From assembly GCA_900320795.1 (NCBI GenBank), contig ONTQ01000014.1:1-37066 (forward strand): a DNA stretch of 37,066 bases. Reading direction: 5' to 3'. Origin of the DNA: an uncultured Bacteroidales bacterium (GTDB taxonomy: Bacteria; Bacteroidota; Bacteroidia; Bacteroidales; UBA932). Of the stretch, positions 1-7,941 are shown one piece after another; the stretch's first letter is position 1; the number at the start of each line of letters is the position of its first letter. The position numbers were made by a program, and so were the translations under genes. The notes beneath the pieces are model-generated. The model made no database searches. It was not told the DNA's origin and worked only from the letters and a program-made list of their open reading frames with translations.

Positions 1-132
1 GGCATGCTCCGCCGTCAGGATGGGATTCTCGTAACGCTCGTAAACGCCGTTTCCTTCGATTGGCGCATTGGGCTTTCCAATCAATTCCGCATGGCACTTC
101 CTGAGCCATGCGAGTCTCTCATCAAAGTTCAT
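1..132 (-). CDS. GH130 4-O-beta-D-mannosyl-D-glucose phosphorylase, N-terminus only (cut by window edge)
   Basis: Only the first 44 codons are present, beginning at the ATG at 132 and running off the left edge. The peptide starts MNFDERLAWLRKCHAEL and continues through an N-G-V-Y-E-R-Y-x-N-P-I-L-T-A-x-H pattern. That pattern resembles the N-terminus of Bacteroidota GH130 mannosylglucose phosphorylases, cytoplasmic enzymes that split mannosyl-glucose with phosphate into mannose 1-phosphate and glucose. The start overlaps the end of the upstream GH26 gene by 11 bases, so the two are probably translationally coupled in the mannan operon. In the characterised Bacteroides fragilis pathway this enzyme follows a mannobiose 2-epimerase, whose gene could lie beyond the edge. 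The assignment rests on a short N-terminus recalled from memory plus strong context. Confidence 0.72.
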   Translation of the reverse strand, partial: MNFDERLAWLRKCHAELIGKPNAPIEGNGVYERYENPILTAEHA

Positions 133-1219
133 CGGACAGAAATACTATATTATCTTTTTCACTGAAGGCCTTCATATCGGCCTCATTTTCAAATCCTTTC
201 CAAGCCGCATAGAAGTGGCCGGGCTTGTCGTGGGCATTGCGCCAGGTAAGCACGTAGGAGATGGGGAACTCCTGTATGGCCGGAAGCAGGCGTGCGGTCC
301 ACCACTGCGAATCCGGAATGCCTTCGAGGCCCGTTTCACTGAGACACATCAGTTTCTGATGCTCATAAGAAAGGGCAGTCAGGTAGGTAAGTTGGTCCCT
401 GATTTCCTGCATGAAGCGGGCTCCAGCCTCTTCCAGGCTGCTTCCGCCCGCATATTCATAGGTATCGATACCCATGATGTCCACAAATTCATCTCCGGGA
501 TAACGGCTCATATAGGCTTCCGGGCCACAATTCCCGTTGGGGGAATAGCACCAGAGGATATTTGTCAGGCCGCGGTCCTTTGTGAGATAGAGCCAAGTCA
601 TACGGTACAGCTCCTGATACTCCTGGGGCGTGCACAGTTCGCCGCCCCACCAGAACCAACTTCCCAGATTCTCATGCCAGGGCCGGAAGATGACAGGCTG
701 GCCGATGGATTCGATGAAATCGGCCGCACGCTGAAGCCAGAGCATGAACTGGCCCTGTTTTTCTCCGTCGCGGAGGATGGATTTTACCACCTGGTCGGAA
801 CTGGTGTCCCAGGCATCGCCACCGGTAAGCGGATTGCGAGGATGCCACGAGAGCGTAACAATACCACCCCGCTCCACGTGAAACTGCGCCGCTTTCCGGA
901 TGAGGCCGAAGGGAACGCCATCCAGATTCTCAGCACTACCGAGCTCGATACCGCCCAGGTCAAAACCAACCATCATGGGGTATTTTCCTGTGACATCCTT
1001 TACATCGGAACGCTCCAACGGATCATTCTCCCAATCTTCCACGCACCAGGCATGGCCATAGGCCAGGTCGTCCTGATGGCCATAGGCAATCTGACCATTC
1101 TCCGCAAAGGTAAAAAGCTGGTGTACCAACTGGTCTTTAGGTGTTTCCATCGGTTTTTTGTTTCCCGTACTGCACGCCGCAAAGATTGCAGCCAGCAGAA
1201 GAAAAATTGTTTTTTTCAT
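122..1219 (-). CDS. GH26 beta-mannanase lipoprotein (single domain)
   Basis: This 365-residue protein has a lipoprotein signal peptide with the lipobox ending at Cys16, followed directly by one GH26 catalytic domain. The acid/base Glu lies in the R-P-W-H-E motif (Glu183), followed by the W-F-W-W-G stretch typical of GH26. The nucleophile is probably Glu295 in C-L-S-E-T-G. GH26 enzymes hydrolyse beta-1,4-mannosidic bonds with retention, often releasing mannobiose. Its ATG overlaps the stop of the preceding GH5 reading frame by one base (TGATG), and its own end overlaps the GH130 start. Unlike the other GH26 in the operon it lacks a BACON domain. Position next to the phosphorylase suggests it makes mannobiose, possibly in the periplasm; that location is inference. 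Confidence 0.88.
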   Translation of the reverse strand: MKKTIFLLLAAIFAACSTGNKKPMETPKDQLVHQLFTFAENGQIAYGHQDDLAYGHAWCVEDWENDPLERSDVKDVTGKYPMMVGFDLGGIELGSAENLDGVPFGLIRKAAQFHVERGGIVTLSWHPRNPLTGGDAWDTSSDQVVKSILRDGEKQGQFMLWLQRAADFIESIGQPVIFRPWHENLGSWFWWGGELCTPQEYQELYRMTWLYLTKDRGLTNILWCYSPNGNCGPEAYMSRYPGDEFVDIMGIDTYEYAGGSSLEEAGARFMQEIRDQLTYLTALSYEHQKLMCLSETGLEGIPDSQWWTARLLPAIQEFPISYVLTWRNAHDKPGHFYAAWKGFENEADMKAFSEKDNIVFLSDEL

Positions 1220-2719
1220 CAGAATTTAGGGGCTGAATTATAGACTGTATCCAAAGTATAACCATCTGCAGAAGTGAACCACGCCTTCTTCATCAGGTCG
1301 ATGATTTCCTTGCTGTTGCCGATAGGCTGGCCGGTACCATGATGCACGTATCCGTGCTTTTCCTGGCCGTTTCCGGTGGCTCCGTTGTCCCAGAGGTAAC
1401 AAGGCAGGCCATACGTCCTGGCAGCCTTTACAACATACTCGATGTAGTACCGGTAGAAAGCCCAGGCACGAGTGTCGCTCTTGGACCGCATGGAACAGCC
1501 GAATTCGCCCAGATAGACGGGAATGCCATGTGAAACGTATTTGGTGTACAAGTTGTTGAAGACAGCTTTCACATGGTCTTCATCCCCGCCGCTGGCCTTC
1601 TTGTCGGCCGCACCGGTATGTCCCCAGTCGGAATACTGCTTCTCGCCGATGGTGTAGTCGGAAGGATCGTAGAAATGGACGGCCAGCATGGTCTTTTTTG
1701 CCGGATCCGTGGGCAGGGTCGCATATTTTTCGAATTCCGGATTGGCCGCATAGGTGGGAACACCCAGCCAGCGGGTTCCGGAAATCGGTGCTCCAGCCCC
1801 AGCCGCCATCGTTGAGCTCATTGAAACTCTCCATGATGAGCCAATCTTCACAGTCCTTGAACTTGTTCGCGATTTGCGTCCACACCGCCTTGATCTCCGC
1901 CTTGATAGCCTCATTCTTCGCGCTGCTGTTGGAGGCGCCCAGGATATCCAGCCACTGATAGGTGTTGCTGACGCCGTGGTTCTCATCATGATGCGTATTG
2001 ATGATGACCATCAGGCCCGCCTTGTGGGCAAAACCGGCCACTTCATAAATGCGGTTCATCCAGGCTTCATTGATTGTGAAATCCGGGGCCGAACCAATCA
2101 TCTTAAGCCACGAGATAGGGATACGGACGCTGGTGAAGCCGAGCGCCTTGACGCCATCGAAGGTGGCTTGCGTGGCCAGATGGCTCTTGTCCGGCTGCCA
2201 GGCCAGTTCATCCGGATAGCCTTCTTTTTCGCCGGCCCAGGAACCATTGTAAAAGCCGTCAAAGTGGTTGCCCATGTTCCAGCCCAGGCCCATCGCATCG
2301 ATGATGGCCTGGTTCACCTCCGTTCCAGGCGTCGGATCGACCGGCTTTTCGGCGGCTTCCTGCGAAATGGTAAACGTAACCTCGGAAACGCCGGTAGCCT
2401 TGAGGGCCACCGTGGCCGACCGGGCCTCGTAGGTGGTATTGGCAGCCGCCACAAGCGTATAAGTAATCTGGTACTTGTCAAATGTTCCGTCTTTTACCGT
2501 AATCCAGGAAGGTGTTCCGGAAAAAGAGGGGCGGAAGGGGGCTTTTACGGTCAGGGAAGCCTCTCCCCCCTCTTTACTGAAGGAAAAACTGCCCTGGCTG
2601 AGCGTAATGGCCGTTGGAGCCTTCTCCACAGGGGCCGGTGCGGGTTCAGAATTGTTTTCCTGGCACCCCGAAAGCAATGCCGGTATGGCAAAAAGAGTTA
2701 GTAGTCTGAATAATTTCAT
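1219..2719 (-). pseudogene. BACON-GH5 endo-glycanase lipoprotein, interrupted by a frame change with missing codons
   Basis: The 5' part (start 2719) encodes a lipoprotein signal with Cys19, a BACON domain at about residues 35-122, a Q-E-A-A-E-K-P linker and the first half of a GH5 domain up to the acid/base Glu301 in F-N-E-L-N-D-G-G-W-G-W. Homology then breaks at about 1775-1795. It resumes in another frame at T-R-W-L-G-V-P and continues through the nucleophile motif Y-L-G-E-F-G (Glu codon 1504-1506) to the stop at 1219. Related Bacteroidota GH5 proteins (subfamily-4-like, from memory) carry roughly 30 extra residues between these two segments, so this looks like an internal deletion that also shifts the frame. 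The unrepaired 5' frame ends at 1580 after 379 residues. A recent mutation or an assembly error would both explain it. It lies 6 bases after the BACON-GH26 gene and was probably a surface endo-mannanase or glucanase. Confidence 0.8.
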
Positions 2720-2725
2720 CTGGTG

Positions 2726-4150
2726 CTATTTTAAGGAAGGCATCTTTTCACGCGAGAGAACGCGCTCCGTACCCATCAGGGTTCTCCAATAATTGTCTGT
2801 ATTCAAGGCAAAGTTTTCCAAATCCCAGGTAAGGAACCAACTCCAGGTTTCTCCAGCCTGGAAACATTTGGCCGGGTCCGGAATATTTCCGCACTCACTC
2901 ACCGTCACCATCTTATGGCCGCCGCTCAGGGCTACGGCCGCCTTATACTGGCGCTGCTTGGCATCGGTATCGTTGGCATAGATATCCACGCCGACGATGT
3001 CCACCAGGTCGTTCCCGGGATACCAGGCCGCATAATCGGCCTCGGCCCCTTCGGTGACATCCAGCGTCCATACCCAGATGAGATTATCCAGGCCGTATTC
3101 CCCCTCCAGTTTTTCCCGAAGGAGTTTCCACAATTTCTTGCAAGGTTCCGCCCCACCGCGTCCCCACCAGAACCAGGCGCCATTCTTACCATATATGTTG
3201 TAATTGCCGGCCGCCTCATGCAGAGGGCGCCAAAGAACGGGAATGCCTTCTTTCTGAAGGAGTTTCAGATAAGATGCAACCTTTTCGATATCCTTGAGGA
3301 TGAAATCATTCTCCCAGGTACCGCTCTCAAGAGCCTTGTTGATGTCAAAACTGGTCTTGTCGCTATAGAAAGCATATCCGGAGAAATCGTATTCATTTAC
3401 GCCCTTGTCCCAGTCCGCTTTGGAGGCGGGGACATTCCAGTGCCACATGAAAGAAACAAGGCCATTCTTCTCCCACTGCTCCTTGGGAGCCGAGATATCC
3501 CCATAGTTCACGACCCATGACCAATCCTTGGGAGTGGGCGAATACTGCAGGAAAAGATAATCATATCCAGCCAAGGCAGGGTGTTTCCCCGTCTTGGAGA
3601 AGATCGCGTTTATATTGTCGTTGTTGTTGGCCGTACCTCCGGACTGGACACCGCTGAGGATATGGTTTCCCTGCTGAGAGAGCAGGAACTCATAAACCTT
3701 TTGGGCATTTTCACTGGCTTTGGCATTGGTAAGCGACTTGTCCGGTTCTGCGGCAGGGTCCGGGTCCGGATCAGCCGGCTTCTCGGCTGCAGCCTGTTTG
3801 ACGGATACCGTCTTGGACAGCGAGCCGCTATTGACGGTGAGGGTCACTGTGCGTTCCTGATAATCGGCATTGGCCGATACGGAAATGCCATACGTGATCT
3901 TGTAATTGGAATAGGTTCCGTCCGTAATGCTCACCCAGGAAGAGGGATTGCTGATTGTGGGCCGGGAGGGCCCGGTCACCGTCAGGGAATAAGTTCCTCC
4001 TTCCGTAGGGACATCCAGGGCCGAAAGGCTCAGGGTCATGTCTTTGGGAACATTGTCCGGCTCCGGAACGGGGTCCGGATTGTTCTTGCCGCAAGACCAG
4101 AAGGTCAGAAGGCTTGCTATGGACAATAGATAGGCTGTTATTCTATTCAT
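2726..4150 (-). CDS. BACON-GH26 endo-beta-1,4-mannanase lipoprotein
   Basis: The 474-residue product has a lipobox (W-S-C, Cys20), a Pro/Asp-rich linker, a BACON domain at about residues 38-120 and a second Asp/Pro linker. The GH26 catalytic domain starts near residue 145. Catalytic motifs are R-P-L-H-E (Glu312) and the later V-S-E-C-G (Glu419), with the W-F-W-W-G motif at 326-330. BACON domains in Bacteroidota are thought to bind mucin or carbohydrate or to act as spacers, lifting enzymes off the outer membrane. It is predicted to be a surface endo-mannanase that makes oligosaccharides for the SusCD pair. A strong hairpin separates it from the upstream binding-protein gene, so its transcript level may differ from that of the sus genes. 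Confidence 0.9.
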   Translation of the reverse strand: MNRITAYLLSIASLLTFWSCGKNNPDPVPEPDNVPKDMTLSLSALDVPTEGGTYSLTVTGPSRPTISNPSSWVSITDGTYSNYKITYGISVSANADYQERTVTLTVNSGSLSKTVSVKQAAAEKPADPDPDPAAEPDKSLTNAKASENAQKVYEFLLSQQGNHILSGVQSGGTANNNDNINAIFSKTGKHPALAGYDYLFLQYSPTPKDWSWVVNYGDISAPKEQWEKNGLVSFMWHWNVPASKADWDKGVNEYDFSGYAFYSDKTSFDINKALESGTWENDFILKDIEKVASYLKLLQKEGIPVLWRPLHEAAGNYNIYGKNGAWFWWGRGGAEPCKKLWKLLREKLEGEYGLDNLIWVWTLDVTEGAEADYAAWYPGNDLVDIVGVDIYANDTDAKQRQYKAAVALSGGHKMVTVSECGNIPDPAKCFQAGETWSWFLTWDLENFALNTDNYWRTLMGTERVLSREKMPSLK

Positions 4151-4187
4151 AGATTCTTCACCGCTTTCAGAATGACAAATCGGGAAC

Positions 4188-4213
4188 CCGGAGGGAGGGT
4201 CAGCCCCCTCCGG
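4188..4213 (-). other. Perfect 8-bp stem hairpin in the operon between binding-protein and enzyme genes
   Basis: CCGGAGGG (4188-4195) pairs with CCCTCCGG (4206-4213) around a 10-base loop that can pair further. It lies in the 72-base gap between the stop of the IPT-repeat lipoprotein (4223) and the start of BACON-GH26 (4150). No T-run follows on the minus strand, so it is more likely a partial attenuator or 3'-end stabiliser than a full terminator. Confidence 0.5.
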
Positions 4214-4222
4214 ATTAAGAGA

Positions 4223-6607
4223 TTAGATGTAGGCGAGTTTGTTCACCACCAGGTTCTTACCCTGGATGATGAGGGCAAAGCCCCACCAGGCATGCGTCGT
4301 GAGCAGGTTGAAGGCATCACCCTCGGCCTTGAAGGAGACATAACCCTTTTCAACGGCCTCGGGAGAGTTCTCCGCATTCCACTGCACACCGTTGGGCGTG
4401 ACAAACCCCATACCGTTCCAGTGGCCGTCGAAGATCTGGATGGACCAGTCGCTGGGATCGTCCGGCGTGAAATAGATTCGCACCTCGGCACCGTCCCAGA
4501 GTTCGGCGTTCACCCAGTCGTCTTCACCGCCCAGTTCGAGGTTCAGGGCATAGTCTCCGGTGTGGGCGCTGGGGCCTTCCCAGACTACGGTTTCGGTAGC
4601 GCCGAAGTGAATCATGGAGACACCTGTGATGATGACACTCTCACCCTGGCAGAGCAGGGCACCGCCCCATCCGCCGACGGAGGTGAGGGTTCCGAGGTTA
4701 TCCTCCGTCACCTCGAAGGTGAAGAAGGTGGCATCCGGAGCAGCGTTATTGGGGTTCACCGTATTACCGCCACCCAATTCCGGGAAGGTCATGCCCTCCC
4801 AGTGGCCTCCATAAATCTGGAACTGCCACCAGTCGGCCGTAGGCGTGTAGTAGATACGAATCTGGTCGCCAACAACGAGGCCCAGTTCGGCAAAGGCGCC
4901 GTCGGCACCGAACATCGGCTGGTTGCTCCAACTGCCCAGGTCCTCGGAGCCTTCGAAGATGAAGGTCTCGGTGTAAGGAGCCGTGATGGCGAAAGGAACG
5001 GGCCAGGTGAGTTCAGTACCGTCCACCAGGGTGATGCCAAGGCGATAGACACCGGGGCCGATGCCTTCCGGCATCTCGAAGGTCATGGCTTCGTCAGTGC
5101 GTACACTGTAGGAAGGAACCTTGTTGCCCTTGATGTAGATGCTTTCAATCTTGAGGAGGTTGGAACCGCTGATGGAGATGGGACGGCCCAGGCCATAGGA
5201 TTCGGCATCGAAAAGGATGGTGACAGGCTCGGAGTAGGACACCACAATAACGTCGGTACCCGTTTCGTAACCGCTTTCTGCCGTGAGGGTGAGCGGGCCG
5301 GTATAGGCATCGCGCGGAATGGTGACAGAGAGCGTTCCATCGGCACCGTTGAAGACAAATTCGCAAGGAATCAGCCCCTGTTCCTTATTGCCGATGACCA
5401 CGGAGGTAACCAGATCCAGGTCCGCACCGGTGACCGTCACCACAGAAGCGCTGGCGGTGGCTTCGGTGAGGTCGATGCCGGTAGCAATCGGTTTCACTAC
5501 CTCGATTTCCTCCGTGAAGGCCTGCTTCCCGGATTCCAGGGTAACGGTGATGGCACCGTCCTTGGCGGTAGAAGGCTGCGTGGCAAAGATCTTGCCGTCG
5601 GACAGGTAGTAGGAAGCCTCAGCCCCGTTGAATTCCACCTTGGTCACCAGATCCAGGTCTTCACCGGTAATTTCCACCGTGCATCCTGCTTTGAAACGCT
5701 CATCCTCGGCCAGGGACTTGACAGCCAGCCCAGACACGGTAACCGTCTCAATCTCCCCGGCGTCGAAAGTGTCACCGGCAAAGGAAGTGAGGACGATATT
5801 GCCATCCGTCGCCTTGGCGGGCAGAGTGAAGGTGATGGTCTTTCCATCCTCGGAAAGGTCGAAGACCAGATCCTCCACCTGAGGCAGGGTAATACTGGCA
5901 ATCATATCCAGATGCTCGCCGGTCACCGTCACCAGGTCACCGCTCTTGTAAGTAGCCTTCTGGGCCTTCACGACGGTAGGCTGGCCGATGGTGAGTTCGG
6001 TAGCGGAATAAATCTGGTTGGGGATGGTGGTGAGATCGTTCACCTCGTCCACATCGCTCACGATCACGGGACCCGTGATGGCATTGTAAGGGACAGCCAC
6101 CTTGAGTTCGTGGCGGGACTGGCTCACGAATTCGTTCACCTTTACCTCTCCGCCGAAGATGACGCACTTCACATTCTGGAGATATTCACCCGTAACGGTA
6201 ATGATATCTCCGGAAAGGGCGGTGGCGGGAGAGAAGGAACTCTGTTCGATGGGTTCGGAATATTCCAGGTCGAAACGGGTGGAAGCCCTGAGGCCGTCCT
6301 TGGTCACCACCGTGACAGGACCCACAATGGGACCATCCATGGGAACGGTGACGCGGATTTCACTGCGTTCGCCCTTGGCCACTACTTCGATATCGGTTAC
6401 AGAGACATTGCCGGCGAACTGCACCTCGGAGACATTCTCCAGACCGTTGCCCACAATGCGGAGTTGAGCGCCGCGCATCACCGGGTTGGGAGCAATGGCA
6501 GCCAGCGAGAAACCTTTGAACTGGTCGGTTTCCAGTGCCTTCTTACATCCTGTAAGTGCAGAAAAGGCCAGTACGGCAAGAAGGGAATATTTCAGTATCT
6601 TTTTCAT
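4223..6607 (-). CDS. Surface glycan-binding lipoprotein: six IPT/TIG-like repeats plus two tandem C-terminal modules
   Basis: The 794-residue protein begins with a lipoprotein signal (L-T-G-C, Cys21). About six Ig-like IPT/TIG repeats of roughly 83 residues follow between residues 38 and 540. Each has the pattern V-T-V-T-G-x-x-L-x-x-V with a small beta-strand domain. Two related C-terminal modules (about 547-667 and 673-794) share R-I-Y-[YF]-T-P, W-x-[FI]-Q-I-[YF]-x-G-H-W-x-G-M and a Gly/Trp-rich W-G-x-A-L strand. The position after susC, susD and another binding protein fits the SusE/SusF or SGBP slot. It is predicted to present tandem carbohydrate-binding modules on an extended stalk at the cell surface. 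I do not recognise a named family for the C-terminal modules; mannan as ligand is inferred from context. Confidence 0.82.
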   Translation of the reverse strand: MKKILKYSLLAVLAFSALTGCKKALETDQFKGFSLAAIAPNPVMRGAQLRIVGNGLENVSEVQFAGNVSVTDIEVVAKGERSEIRVTVPMDGPIVGPVTVVTKDGLRASTRFDLEYSEPIEQSSFSPATALSGDIITVTGEYLQNVKCVIFGGEVKVNEFVSQSRHELKVAVPYNAITGPVIVSDVDEVNDLTTIPNQIYSATELTIGQPTVVKAQKATYKSGDLVTVTGEHLDMIASITLPQVEDLVFDLSEDGKTITFTLPAKATDGNIVLTSFAGDTFDAGEIETVTVSGLAVKSLAEDERFKAGCTVEITGEDLDLVTKVEFNGAEASYYLSDGKIFATQPSTAKDGAITVTLESGKQAFTEEIEVVKPIATGIDLTEATASASVVTVTGADLDLVTSVVIGNKEQGLIPCEFVFNGADGTLSVTIPRDAYTGPLTLTAESGYETGTDVIVVSYSEPVTILFDAESYGLGRPISISGSNLLKIESIYIKGNKVPSYSVRTDEAMTFEMPEGIGPGVYRLGITLVDGTELTWPVPFAITAPYTETFIFEGSEDLGSWSNQPMFGADGAFAELGLVVGDQIRIYYTPTADWWQFQIYGGHWEGMTFPELGGGNTVNPNNAAPDATFFTFEVTEDNLGTLTSVGGWGGALLCQGESVIITGVSMIHFGATETVVWEGPSAHTGDYALNLELGGEDDWVNAELWDGAEVRIYFTPDDPSDWSIQIFDGHWNGMGFVTPNGVQWNAENSPEAVEKGYVSFKAEGDAFNLLTTHAWWGFALIIQGKNLVVNKLAYI

Positions 6608-6625
6608 ATTCTGCTGCTCGTTAGA

Positions 6626-7930
6626 TTATTTGTAAGGAACCGCACGGATGTTGTCAATCTTGATAATCGGGGTGCACTCGGTGCCGGCTTCTTCCATACC
6701 TCCCTTGCAGATGAAGAGCCAGAGGCTGGCGAAACTTTCGGCATTGAGGGTACCGGATGCCGGATTGCCGTTCCAGCCGTAGGTAAAGTCTTCCAACGGG
6801 AGCGTCACGGTAATCCACTTGTCACCCGTGTCAAAACTGCCCGTGGCAGCCCAGGGCCGATAGAGGCCGCGGGGGGCGTCATTGCCGGACAAATAGGTAT
6901 TGTTGGCACCTGCGCACTGGTTTCCGTAGATATCCTTCACGGCACCGCCGAAGGAAACCACATTCACACCGGCCATCACGACCTGCATGGGCGTTCCGGT
7001 CCAAGGATTGCTGGAAGGGATGAACATCTCGAACTTGAGCGCCATGTTCTTCCAGTCGGAGAAATCGGCCAGGTCAATCAGACGCGCGCCCTGGAGACCA
7101 TCCTGATAATTCTCGGGATCGTTCCAGGAACCGGGCCAGTACACGAAGGACCAGTGGGCCTCTTCCCAGTCACCGGTGAGCGGGGTGGCCCCGTCGCCAA
7201 ACTGTAAGAATCGGCCGCTGATACCGGTACCGTCATCGTCCTGGGAGGAGTGACCGTTCCAGCCGTGGTTGTCCAGACCGGTTGCTCCGTCGAAGTCGAA
7301 GAGCATGCCGCGGCTGTCCTTGTACATGAACACGGACTGGGCCGTACCGGAAGCGGTGGTGACTTTGATCTTGCCGGGCTGGGCGCCTTCGGGGACCTTC
7401 ACATCCACGGAAGGGCCGGAAGCGGTAGCCACCTCCACGGGATCCACACCGGGGAATTCCACGGAAAGGGGGCCGAAGAGGTAAGAACCGTAAATGGTAA
7501 CGGTTTCACCCGGCTTTGCCCATTCCAGGGACATGGAGGAAATCTTCGGGGCCGGAGGCAGCACCTTGAAATCGTAAGATACGACAGTGCTGTCCTTGGT
7601 GATGAGGTAAACCTTGTCGGTCTGTTCCGCAGGCATATTCTTGGGAACGGAGACCACCAGGGTCTTGGCCGTCATGTAACTGGAGTTCAGGACAGCCTTC
7701 TGGTCGTTGAAGTAGAGGTCGTGCACACTGGTAAGGTTGTCGCCCACGATGCAGACGACTTCTTCCATGTTGGCCTGGGTGATGATGACATCTTTATCGG
7801 CATAGCGGATAAAGTCCACCTTCGGAGTGCCGGACGTCTGCACGAAGCGGTCGGGATAGTCGATGGACGTGCAGGAAGCCGCCAGTACCAGACCGAGGAG
7901 CAAACCGGTATATTTTGTCAGATTTTTCAT
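6626..7930 (-). CDS. Surface glycan-binding protein, IPT/TIG plus SGBP-B-like C-terminal domain
   Basis: The 434-residue lipoprotein has a lipobox at A-A-S-C (Cys20). Two IPT/TIG-like domains follow (about 35-120 and 125-205), then a C-terminal domain of about 225 residues rich in Trp and Asp, with W-x-x-x-[WF]-x-x-W-P-G-S-W and a closing I-I-K-I-D-N-I-R. This layout matches the surface glycan-binding protein B group, first described for xyloglucan loci in Bacteroides ovatus. There the C-terminal domain holds the glycan site. The start follows the susD stop by 11 bases, so it is part of the same operon. A mannan or glucomannan ligand is inferred from the neighbouring enzymes. Confidence 0.85.
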   Translation of the reverse strand: MKNLTKYTGLLLGLVLAASCTSIDYPDRFVQTSGTPKVDFIRYADKDVIITQANMEEVVCIVGDNLTSVHDLYFNDQKAVLNSSYMTAKTLVVSVPKNMPAEQTDKVYLITKDSTVVSYDFKVLPPAPKISSMSLEWAKPGETVTIYGSYLFGPLSVEFPGVDPVEVATASGPSVDVKVPEGAQPGKIKVTTASGTAQSVFMYKDSRGMLFDFDGATGLDNHGWNGHSSQDDDGTGISGRFLQFGDGATPLTGDWEEAHWSFVYWPGSWNDPENYQDGLQGARLIDLADFSDWKNMALKFEMFIPSSNPWTGTPMQVVMAGVNVVSFGGAVKDIYGNQCAGANNTYLSGNDAPRGLYRPWAATGSFDTGDKWITVTLPLEDFTYGWNGNPASGTLNAESFASLWLFICKGGMEEAGTECTPIIKIDNIRAVPYK

Positions 7931-7941
7931 CGTCTCAGAGA

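Noticed and set aside
4172-7207. Plus-strand open frame of about 1000 codons opposite the glycan-binding protein genes
   Set aside because: Low-complexity G/H/R-rich translation that crosses two real genes and their gap; an antisense shadow.
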